Assembly (NCBI GenBank): GCA_050732575.1
Contig: JBOHRF010000272.1
Location: 1 to 6,983 of the forward strand
From: JBBDWZ01 sp050732575
Lineage (GTDB): Bacteria; Gemmatimonadota; Gemmatimonadetes; Longimicrobiales; RSA9
Length of the DNA stretch: 6,983 nucleotides
Reading direction: 5' to 3'
This document shows positions 1 through 5,738 of this stretch, piece after piece. The first letter of the stretch is position 1. Each line of letters opens with the position of its first letter. The notes beneath the pieces were generated by a model, which was given only the letters and a program-made list of their open reading frames with translations, had not been told where the DNA came from and did no database searches. The position numbers were made by a program, and so were the translations under genes.

Positions 1-1134
1 GGTCGTGGCCAGGTTGGCCAACCCCGCGCGATTGCGCACCACGTTGATGTCGGCCTGCACGGTAGCGGCCGCCGTATTCAGTCGCGCATTGGCCTCGGCC
101 CGAATCAGGTACTGCTCGGCCAGCCGCAGCACGGGGATGTTGTCCGTGCCGGGTCCGATCTGACGATACTTGTAGCCCCAGCGCTGGCCGCTGGAATGCG
201 TGGTGATCGATGCATCGCGGCGCACATCACCAGCCTCGAACGCATTGTAGAGATCTGGCGTGGGCGCAAAACCGAGACGGCCGCCCAGCGCGGTAGGCGC
301 AAACCAGAAGGCCGCCGCATTCGAGTTGGTGGTCGTGAACTGCACCTCGTAGATCGACTCCGTGCTGTTCTTGCTGGACAGGTCCCACAGGCTGTTGAAG
401 GTGGTCACCAAGCGGTATGCAGTGTTGCTGATCACCGTGGTCGCCTTGTCACGTGCCTTGGCGTTGTCGCCGACCTCGAGATACACACGCGCCAGCAGTG
501 CGTTGGCAGCACCTTGTGTGGCGCGGCCACTGGAACGGCTGGGCGAAAGCAGCGTAGCCGCCTCCTCCAGATCGCGGATGATGAAGGCGTAGGTTGCCGC
601 CTGGGTAGCGCGCGGCAGGTTGACGCTGGCCGAGTCCACCGTCTGGGTCGGCTTGTCCACGATGGGCACGCCGCCGTAGTACTTCACCAGGATCGTGTAG
701 AACAGTCCGCGTAACCAGAGCATCTGCCCGCGCGTTGTTGCTTTCTGCGCATCACTCATGTCGGACACTTTGTCCAGCGCATCCAGAATGTAGTTCACGC
801 GATTGATGCCTACGTACGATGACGACCAGATGCCGCCCACCTCGCCGTTGCTCGGCTGGATAGCGCGAATGCTGACTTCGCGGTCACCGGTAAACGTGCC
901 CGTGTAGTTCAGGTTGTCGGTGTACATGTCGGAGAAGGCCAGTTCCTGACGGGCGTAGAGAGAGCCCGATTGGAGTTGGCGATAGGCGCCGTTCACGGCC
1001 AGATCGATACCGCGCGCGGAAGTGAGCGCGGTCCCGGCATCAATGGCCGTGGTCGGATTGGTATCGAGTGGCGAGTCGCAAGCGGCCACCAGGCCAGCCA
1101 GTGCGACCACCGCGAAATAATTCCTGGTCGTCAT
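1..1134 (-). CDS. SusD/RagB-family surface lipoprotein, C-terminus cut by window edge
   Basis: This is the substrate-binding lipoprotein partner of the SusC receptor immediately upstream; it is expected to sit on the outer-membrane surface as a lid over the SusC barrel. The frame is open from the ATG at 1134 to position 1, giving 378 residues and no stop. Residues 1-19 form a lipoprotein signal peptide (MTTRNYF, a hydrophobic stretch, then LVAAC with lipidated Cys19). Family hallmarks are an early helix NGAYRQLQSGSLYARQE (about 49-64), WSSSYVGINRVNYIL (about 103-117), the TPR-like LRGLFYTILVKYYGGVPIV (141-159), ANALLARVYLEVGDNAKA (210-227) and the C-terminal RLAEQYLIRAEANARL (337-352). Relatives are usually about 450-550 residues, so roughly 70-150 are missing. 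The ATG overlaps the susC stop by 4 nt (ATGA), implying one mRNA and coupled translation. Substrate cannot be inferred. Confidence 0.93.
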   Translation of the reverse strand, partial: MTTRNYFAVVALAGLVAACDSPLDTNPTTAIDAGTALTSARGIDLAVNGAYRQLQSGSLYARQELAFSDMYTDNLNYTGTFTGDREVSIRAIQPSNGEVGGIWSSSYVGINRVNYILDALDKVSDMSDAQKATTRGQMLWLRGLFYTILVKYYGGVPIVDKPTQTVDSASVNLPRATQAATYAFIIRDLEEAATLLSPSRSSGRATQGAANALLARVYLEVGDNAKARDKATTVISNTAYRLVTTFNSLWDLSSKNSTESIYEVQFTTTNSNAAAFWFAPTALGGRLGFAPTPDLYNAFEAGDVRRDASITTHSSGQRWGYKYRQIGPGTDNIPVLRLAEQYLIRAEANARLNTAAATVQADINVVRNRAGLANLATT

Positions 1135-3422
1135 AGGGTTGCCCGCCCGCTCATGGACATGTTGAAGCCGAACGTGATCGTGCGCGGCTGTGGCAGTGCG
1201 TAGAAGTCCCAACCCCGGGTGGTGCTCGAGTTACCGCCCGAGTTGACTTCCGGATCGAAGCCCGAGTATTCGGTGTCGGTGAACAGGTTCTGACCCTGGA
1301 TGTACACGCGCAGGCTGGCGGCACCCACCTTGGACGCCAGCGACGCCGGTACACGGTAGCCGAGCACCAGGTTCTTCAAGCGCCAGTACGAACCATCTTC
1401 CACGAAGCGGCTCGAGGTGCGCGTGTTGGCATTGGGATCGCCCCAGATGGCGCGTGGCTCGGTGTTGCTGGCATTGGTCGGCGTCCAGCGCGTGAGTGCA
1501 CGCACCGAGTGGTTGTCGCCATCACTGCCATAGCGATCCATATAGATGCGCATTTCGTTGTAGATCTCGTTGCCCTGTGAGAACTGCACGAAGGCGGAGA
1601 GATCGAAGCCCTTGAACGAGGCCGTGTTGCTGACGCCGCCCTCGAAATCCGGCCAGGGATTGCCGATGACCGTGCGATCGTCTGCGTTGATCACATTGTC
1701 ACCATTAAGGTCGCGGAACCGAATGTCGCCCGCCGCCGTGGCCAGCCGCGGATTGGTGTTCACGGTCTGGCGCGCATGCGCAGCGACCTCGGCCTGGGTC
1801 TGGAAGATGCCATCCATCACGTAGCCATAGAAAATGCCCAGCGGCTGGCCCACGATAATGGCGCTGCGGCCATATTGCGGCTGGTTCTTGTACAACGCGG
1901 TGACTTTGTTGCGGTTGCGCGAGACGCTGAGCGTCGAGCTGAGGTTGAGGCCATCGCCGCGCGACTGCAGCCACTCGGCCGTAACACCCACATCGAATCC
2001 CTTGTTCTCCATGGAGCCAATGTTGGACGTGATGCTGCTGAAGCCCGTGCTGCTGGGCAACGGCTGGCTGTAGAGCAGGTCCTCGGTGTCCTTCTGGTAG
2101 TAATCCAGGGCGAACTTCAGGCGATTGCTGAGCACGGCGAAGTCGGCGCCCACGTTCATCTGCTTGGTCTTCTCCCAGCGCAGGTCGGCATTGGCCAGAC
2201 GCTGCGGGCTGATGCCCGGCAGGTCCATGTAGTTGGCGCCGCCCGTGAACGTGGCGCGCGACTGGAAGTTGCCCAGTGACTGCTGGTTGCCGGTGACGCC
2301 GTAGCTGGCGCGCAGCGACAGGTTCTGCAGGATGTTCTGGCCCTGCATGAACTCTTCATCACCCAACCGCCAGTTGACCGAGACGGAGGGGAAATTGCCG
2401 TAGCGATTGTTCACGCCGAACCGTGACGAGCCATCACGCCGTACGTTCACCGATGTGGTCACGCGTTCACGCCACGTGTAGGACAGGCGACCGAAGTAGG
2501 AAACCAGCCCCCAGTCCTCACGGTCCGAGCTGCCCGTAATCGTGGTAGCCGATGCCAGATACTTGAAGAACTCGTTGGGGAACTGCGTACCATTCACCGT
2601 GGCGCCGTGCTGGGTATTGTCCTCGAAGCTGGCACCCGCTACGCCGCTTACATCGTGCTGTGGGCTGAGCGTCCGATTGAAATTCACGGTGCCCTCGTAG
2701 GTGACCTTGGTCACATACTCACTGGCATCCGTGCCCGAGCCACCGGTAGCCGCTGCCGAACCGTAAGCGGGCGAGTTGTAGCGCAGGCCGCGCAGATTGT
2801 AGTGGTCCAGGCCGGCCGAGAGTTTGGCATTCACACCCTCGAACAGCGTGTACGTGCCGAACACATTGCCCAGGATGCGTACGCCGCGATCCTGCGCTGC
2901 ACGGTTCTCGATGTTGCCCACCGGGTTCGTGTAGAAGCCGGTCACGAAATTGCCCGCCGAGTCGCGCACCGGAATGGCGGGCGAAATTGCAATGGCGTTA
3001 GCCATGCCGCCCTGAATCGTGTTGTCATTCGCTGCGCGCAGGCTGACCGAGCGCACCAGCGACACGTTGGTGCCCAGGCTGAGCCGTTCAGCAGGCGCGT
3101 AGTCCAGATTCACGCGCGCGTTGAGCCGATCGTAGCCGAGATCGAGCTGTGTGCCTTCCTGATTCAGGAGGTTGCCCGCCACGTAGTACCGGACCCGATC
3201 CGTACCGCCGCGCACTGATGCTTCCATGTTGGCAATGGGGGCGGTGCGCAGGACCTGCTCCAGCCAGTCGGTGTCCGCGCCGCGCCAGGCCTTCATGTTG
3301 GCCGCCACACTGGTCGGGATGGGAGCGGTCGCGTTGGGGTCGCCGCGGAAAGTCACGCAAGTGGCGCCGTAGCGGTTCATGCAGCCTTCGTTGTACGCAT
3401 CGATGTACTGCTGCGCATTCAA
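1131..3422 (-). CDS. SusC/RagA TonB-dependent receptor, barrel part (3' piece of a frame-broken gene)
   Basis: This 763-codon frame carries the 22-strand barrel of a SusC-type receptor, which imports substrate across the outer membrane with TonB energy. It begins in mid-protein: NAQQYIDAYNEG directly continues the WRRID that ends the preceding frame. Recognisable SusC segments are LVSYFGRLSYTWRERVTTSV, RRDGSSRFGVNNRYGNFPSV, LRASYGVTGNQQS, WEKTKQMNVGADF, GQPLGIFYGYVMDGIFQTQ, a calcium-loop-like DLNGDNVINADD (about residue 571 of this piece), SYWRLKNLVLGYRVP and VYIQGQNLFTDTEYSGFDPEV, ending in a short strand ITFGFNMSM. The only possible start is a TTG at 3422 with no Shine-Dalgarno sequence, and a barrel without signal peptide and plug would not be exported. 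I therefore read it as the 3' part of one receptor of about 1046 residues with the 3419-4270 piece. Two cysteines (CMNRYGATC, residues 14 and 22) might form a disulfide. The stop overlaps the susD ATG. Confidence 0.93.
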   Translation of the reverse strand: MNAQQYIDAYNEGCMNRYGATCVTFRGDPNATAPIPTSVAANMKAWRGADTDWLEQVLRTAPIANMEASVRGGTDRVRYYVAGNLLNQEGTQLDLGYDRLNARVNLDYAPAERLSLGTNVSLVRSVSLRAANDNTIQGGMANAIAISPAIPVRDSAGNFVTGFYTNPVGNIENRAAQDRGVRILGNVFGTYTLFEGVNAKLSAGLDHYNLRGLRYNSPAYGSAAATGGSGTDASEYVTKVTYEGTVNFNRTLSPQHDVSGVAGASFEDNTQHGATVNGTQFPNEFFKYLASATTITGSSDREDWGLVSYFGRLSYTWRERVTTSVNVRRDGSSRFGVNNRYGNFPSVSVNWRLGDEEFMQGQNILQNLSLRASYGVTGNQQSLGNFQSRATFTGGANYMDLPGISPQRLANADLRWEKTKQMNVGADFAVLSNRLKFALDYYQKDTEDLLYSQPLPSSTGFSSITSNIGSMENKGFDVGVTAEWLQSRGDGLNLSSTLSVSRNRNKVTALYKNQPQYGRSAIIVGQPLGIFYGYVMDGIFQTQAEVAAHARQTVNTNPRLATAAGDIRFRDLNGDNVINADDRTVIGNPWPDFEGGVSNTASFKGFDLSAFVQFSQGNEIYNEMRIYMDRYGSDGDNHSVRALTRWTPTNASNTEPRAIWGDPNANTRTSSRFVEDGSYWRLKNLVLGYRVPASLASKVGAASLRVYIQGQNLFTDTEYSGFDPEVNSGGNSSTTRGWDFYALPQPRTITFGFNMSMSGRATL

Positions 3423-3427
3423 CAGTC
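3419..3427 (-). other. Frame break inside susC (one base missing)
   Basis: On the coding strand the sequence reads ATC GAC TGT TGA, which terminates the plug piece. The barrel frame at the same place reads CTG TTG AAT GCG. Restoring one C (GAC CTG TTG AAT) joins them as WRRID-LLNAQQYIDAYN, the sequence expected in this family, giving about 1046 residues. The two frames overlap by TTGA, which superficially resembles a stop-start coupling site, but no Shine-Dalgarno sequence precedes the TTG. There is no canonical X-XXY-YYZ slippery heptamer immediately upstream. A sequencing or assembly error, or a recent inactivating mutation, fits best. Confidence 0.88.
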
Positions 3428-4270
3428 GATGCGGCGCCAGTCTTTCTGCGTGCCGTAATAGGCGCCGAAGCTGATGTCGGGCCGGCCCGAGATGCCTTTC
3501 TTGGTCGTGATCAGGACCACACCGTTGGACGCACGCGAGCCGTAGATCGCCGCTGCCGATGCATCCTTCAGGATCTCGATGCTCTCGATCTCGTTTGCGC
3601 TGATGTCACCCACGGCGTCGATGCCCTGACCGCCAAAGCCGCCCAGGCGAGAGTAGTTGCCCTGGGTGAGCGCCACACCATCGATCACGTAAAGCGGGTC
3701 GTTACCGCCATTGATGGAAGCCGAGCCGCGAATGCGCACGGTCAGCGCGGAGCCCGGTGTCCCCGAGTTCTGCACGACCTGTACGCCCGGCGTACGGCCG
3801 CGCAGGATCTCATGGATCTGCGTAGCCGGAATCTCCTTGACCGCTTCCGGCTTCACGGACGAGATGGCACCTGTGACGAAGCGCCGCCGCTCCTGGGTGT
3901 AGCCGGTAACGACCAGCTCGTCCAGACGCAGCGGATCGGTAGCCAGTTCGATGGTCGCTGACGCGGCCGTGGCGCCCACCGTGACTTCGCGGGCCGCGTT
4001 CTGGTAGCCGAGCAGTGAAACGCGCAGTGTGACGGTCCCCTGGGGGAGGCTGAGCGCAAACCGTCCGTTCGTGTCGGTCACGGTCGAGCGCGTACCGGCC
4101 GTTATCAGGGCACCCGGCAAAGGCCGCAGACTGCCTGTCTCGACCACCTGCCCGTTGACCGTGGTTCGCCCCTGAGCCACTACACTGGCCGGGAGAATGC
4201 CGAGGCCCAGAAGCAACACTGCAATCCGGCGGAGCTTCTTGCCAACGGCCTCTGCCTTACTGAGTCCCAT
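3419..4270 (-). CDS. SusC/RagA TonB-dependent receptor, signal peptide + N-terminal domain + plug (5' piece of a frame-broken gene)
   Basis: This is the N-terminal part of the receptor, 283 residues before a premature TGA at 3421-3419. In order: a signal peptide (KKLRR, then IAVLLLGLGILPASVVA, likely cleaved after Ala32); a carboxypeptidase-D-regulatory-like beta domain (about 36-112, with VNGQVVETGSLRPLPGA and TDTNGRFALSLPQG); a TonB-box-like DELVVTGY (117-124); and the plug (about 127-260), with LRGRTPGVQVVQNSGTPG, VRIRGSASINGGNDPLYVID and the family signature IESIEILKDASAAAIYGSRA. It ends just after the first barrel strand, ISFGAYYGTQKDWRRID. There is no STN domain, so direct FecI/FecR-type signalling is not indicated. 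I chose ATG 4270 over the in-frame GTG at 4276 because GGAGG (4284-4280) lies 9 nt from the ATG but only 3 nt from the GTG. The final Cys and stop result from a missing base near 3425. Confidence 0.93.
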   Translation of the reverse strand: MGLSKAEAVGKKLRRIAVLLLGLGILPASVVAQGRTTVNGQVVETGSLRPLPGALITAGTRSTVTDTNGRFALSLPQGTVTLRVSLLGYQNAAREVTVGATAASATIELATDPLRLDELVVTGYTQERRRFVTGAISSVKPEAVKEIPATQIHEILRGRTPGVQVVQNSGTPGSALTVRIRGSASINGGNDPLYVIDGVALTQGNYSRLGGFGGQGIDAVGDISANEIESIEILKDASAAAIYGSRASNGVVLITTKKGISGRPDISFGAYYGTQKDWRRIDC

Positions 4271-4279
4271 ACGCACCTT

Positions 4280-4284
4280 CCTCC
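4280..4284 (-). promoter_or_regulatory. Ribosome binding site of susC
   Basis: GGAGG on the minus strand lies 9 nt before the ATG at 4270. It decides the start: the in-frame GTG at 4276 is only 3 nt from this motif and is unlikely to be used. Confidence 0.8.
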
Positions 4285-4375
4285 GTGGTAACGTGAAGAC
4301 AGCCGAAATGGTCGAGGCTTCTATGTTGTATTTGTCGTCTTGAACGGCGGGATGATCTGCAACGGTACGCCGACA

Positions 4376-4400
4376 CTCACGCGACTTGAGAACGTGTGAG
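4376..4400. repeat. Imperfect inverted repeat in the predicted susC leader
   Basis: CTCACGCG (4376-4383) and CGTGTGAG (4393-4400) are complementary over 8 positions, with one G-U wobble if read on the plus strand or one A-C mismatch on the minus strand, around a 9-nt loop. It would lie about 20-45 nt into the susC transcript. It could be an mRNA stem or a protein site, and chance is possible in GC-rich DNA. Confidence 0.4.
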
Positions 4401-4428
4401 GGCGGGTCCCGGTGACAGACCCCTCAGG

Positions 4429-4458
4429 CTAATAGAAGCGTCGCTGGCACCGTGTCAA
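4429..4458 (-). promoter_or_regulatory. Candidate sigma-70-type promoter of the susC-susD operon
   Basis: The minus strand carries a perfect -35 TTGACA (4458-4453), an 18-nt spacer and a weaker -10 TATTAG (4434-4429, four of six consensus bases). Transcription would start near 4421, leaving a leader of about 150 nt before the susC ATG. It is not the Bacteroidetes TTG / TAnnTTTG type. It is inferred from motif match only; a one-base shift gives a 17-nt spacer but a poorer -10. Confidence 0.45.
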
Positions 4459-4551
4459 GTTGACCCGCATCCCGCCCATCCCCGGCCGCGGGTGCAACCG
4501 CGTCCGGGAGGGCGAGCCGCCGGTCAAAAACGCAGGTGACGAACCTGGTAG

Positions 4552-4571
4552 CAGATAGGGTAACCTATCTG
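4552..4571. repeat. Perfect 8-bp hairpin with GTAA loop upstream of the barrel gene
   Basis: CAGATAGG (4552-4559), loop GTAA, then CCTATCTG (4564-4571): an exact 8-bp inverted repeat with a GNRA-type tetraloop if transcribed rightward. It ends 24 nt before the ATG at 4596. The position suits either an operator palindrome over the promoter or a 5'-UTR stem. It has no T-run, so an intrinsic terminator is unlikely. Confidence 0.6.
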
Positions 4572-4583
4572 AGGCCAGCTCCC

Positions 4584-4588
4584 GGGAG
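4584..4588 (+). promoter_or_regulatory. Ribosome binding site of the barrel-protein gene
   Basis: GGGAG lies 7 nt before the ATG at 4596. No comparable motif precedes the later ATG at 4628, which is the first start codon in the frame that encodes the barrel. The motif therefore supports a start at 4596 and a frame change downstream. Confidence 0.7.
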
Positions 4589-4595
4589 ATCCATC

Positions 4596-5191
4596 ATGAC
4601 AACGGCGACCGTCATCCTGTTGCTTGCATGTACACTTGCGGCGGCCCGACCCCCAAGTTGGCCTTCGAAATCGCATGGGACGCAGTCTGGCCCAGCAAAC
4701 GCGTGAACACGCGTCTGGTCGGTCTTGCTGCCCTGCCCGTACGCACGAGCGGCTTTTTCAATTGTTATCCGGAGCTGGCCTGCCCGGCCAACCTCCTGCG
4801 CGCGCAACAGGCCCGGGTGAGCGCGCAGATGGTGCTGCTCGATTTCGTCTACTCGCCCGTCAGTCCGGGCGCGACCGCACGGCCCTACGCACTGCTGGGC
4901 GCGGGCTTCAAGCGTTACCACTACGCGTGGCCAAACGCCATCACGGCCATCGATGCCGGCACCGACATCGAGCTCACACCCGCGCTGAATGCCGGGCTTG
5001 GTATTGCACTCGAAGTCCTGGGCGCATCACTGCGCGCGGAAATCGCCGATTATTGGACTCCCAGCAGCGACCATGCAGATCGTTATCGCATACTGGCCTC
5101 TTCCAGCGCCAGCCGAGCGACCAACCCGCTCCGGCGGTTCGCGCAGCATGACCTCAGTGCCAGCCTGGGTTGGCAGATCCTGCGCTTCTGA
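4596..5191 (+). CDS. Small predicted outer-membrane beta-barrel protein, frame-broken after the signal peptide
   Basis: I do not recognise a named family. From ATG 4596, behind a good ribosome site, the frame encodes a signal-like MTTATVILLLACTLAAA and then stops at 4704 after 36 codons. The neighbouring frame (ATG 4628, no ribosome site, 187 codons) carries the body, which alternates polar and hydrophobic residues as in barrel strands: KLAFEIAWDAVW, TRLVGLAALPVR, RPYALLGAGFKRYHYAW, ALNAGLGIALEVLGASLRAE, HDLSASLGWQILRF. The terminal Phe matches the usual C-terminal signal for barrel assembly. One extra C in the 4650-4654 run joins the two as an intact 198-residue protein, in the size range of small OmpX/OmpW-like or YadA-translocator-sized barrels, without specific similarity to any. 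Two cysteines (FFNCYPELAC) could form a disulfide in a loop. The n-region lacks Lys/Arg, which is unusual for a signal peptide. The gene is divergent from susC and convergent with the DUF3592 gene. Confidence 0.72.
4650..4654 (+). other. Frame break in a C5 run of the barrel gene
   Basis: The signal-peptide frame reads GCC CGA CCC CCA AGT, whereas the barrel frame reads ACC CCC AAG TTG. With six C instead of five, the reading becomes CGA CCC CCC AAG TTG GCC TTC, i.e. AARPPKLAF, joining signal and barrel. A homopolymer is a typical place for a length error or a slippage mutation. The exact position of the missing base within about 4635-4655 cannot be fixed from one sequence. Confidence 0.65.
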
Positions 5192-5231
5192 GATGCCGCT
5201 GAACGGATGAGTCGCTCCCTGGTGCAAGCCG

Positions 5232-5738
5232 TCAGGAGCGCGTTGGCAGGACCTCCAGTCCCAAACTGGCCAAACCCCAAATACCGAAAAAAACGAAGGT
5301 CAGTGGCAGCAGCGCGGCCAGCATAAAGGGGGAAACGCGCGCGTCGAGCACGGCGTTGGCGGGCCGCTCGGGATCGAAGTAACAGGAAACCACGGCGCCG
5401 GGTTGCAGGCGCGCGACGGTGCGTTGCATTGCGGTCAGATCGTTCGTGTAAACGTCCACAAAACGGAAACGATTCGACTCGAAGCGCTGCCCGGCCACCT
5501 GGTAGGAGTAGCTGACCCGCACGCGCGCCAGGTCGTCTTCCAGCGGATCGCGATGCGCCTGCGTGTCCATTCCGCTGGACAGGATGGTGCACGAAGTTGA
5601 GGTCCAGTTCAGTGCTGCGAAGTTGGAGCGAATTTCGGGCACCATGAAATAGAGGAAGACGGCACCGAACAGCAGAAGGAATAGTGATCCGGCCAGACGC
5701 CGCCAGCGCGGATACAAACCGGGCGGGTAGGTGCTCAC
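5232..5738 (-). CDS. DUF3592 domain membrane protein
   Basis: A 168-residue protein of the DUF3592 type, whose function is unknown. The layout is a short basic N-terminus, a membrane helix at about residues 15-32 (AGSLFLLLFGAVFLYFMV), a non-cytoplasmic or periplasmic-type beta domain, and a second helix at about 137-160 (PFMLAALLPLTFVFFGIWGL). Family marks in the middle are the LNWTSTSCTIL strand (43-53), ARVRVSYSYQVAGQRFESNR (71-90) and the PGAVVSCYFDPERPANAVL segment (113-131). The start is GTG 5738, which overlaps the upstream TPR gene stop as GTGA. There is no Shine-Dalgarno sequence, so translation probably depends on coupling. The next in-frame Met (residue 32) would remove the first helix. 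The stop lies 40 nt from the stop of the convergent barrel gene, with no strong terminator between. Confidence 0.85.
   Translation of the reverse strand: MSTYPPGLYPRWRRLAGSLFLLLFGAVFLYFMVPEIRSNFAALNWTSTSCTILSSGMDTQAHRDPLEDDLARVRVSYSYQVAGQRFESNRFRFVDVYTNDLTAMQRTVARLQPGAVVSCYFDPERPANAVLDARVSPFMLAALLPLTFVFFGIWGLASLGLEVLPTRS

Larger units (their letters stand above)
4271..4595. other. Divergent intergenic region between susC and the barrel-protein gene
   Basis: These 325 bp separate two outer-membrane protein genes transcribed away from each other. On the minus strand they hold the susC promoter candidate, its leader of about 150 nt and its GGAGG ribosome site. On the plus strand they hold the ribosome site of the barrel gene (GGGAG, 4584-4588), but I see no convincing -35/-10 pair. 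Two inverted repeats lie inside (4376-4400 and 4552-4571). A short GC-rich GGGTC/GACCC pair (4404-4408 and 4418-4422) sits at the predicted 5' end of the susC leader. I see no small ORF with a credible ribosome site and no recognisable riboswitch. Confidence 0.6.

Noticed and set aside
1131..3422. The barrel frame as an independent gene starting at TTG 3422
   Set aside because: It has no ribosome site, signal peptide or plug, and its first residues are the direct continuation of the preceding frame in the SusC family. It is treated as the 3' piece of one receptor gene.
3419..3450. Programmed -1 frameshift joining the two susC pieces
   Set aside because: The junction has no slippery heptamer, and SusC receptors are not known to use frameshifting.
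2607..3961. Long plus-strand open frames opposite susC (2607-3218, 3149-3961), and similar ones at 196-714 and 1776-2279
   Set aside because: They are antisense shadows of conserved susC and susD sequence in GC-rich DNA, and their translations are Arg/Ala/His-rich without recognisable domains.
4624..5151. Overlapping plus-strand frame of 175 codons in the barrel gene
   Set aside because: It is Arg/Pro/His-rich with no domain and no ribosome site. The barrel frame has the clear strand pattern and terminal Phe.
4628..5191. ATG 4628 as the true start of the barrel protein
   Set aside because: It has no Shine-Dalgarno sequence and no export signal, while a start with both lies 32 nt upstream in another frame.
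5213..5240. CGCTCC/GGAGCG inverted repeat between the convergent genes as a bidirectional terminator
   Set aside because: It has only 6 bp of stem around a 16-nt loop, no T-run on either strand, and its right arm lies inside the DUF3592 coding end.
5083..5592. Minus-strand frame of 169 codons across the convergent gap
   Set aside because: It overlaps both the barrel gene and the DUF3592 gene in a wrong frame, and its translation is Arg/Ala-rich with no motif.
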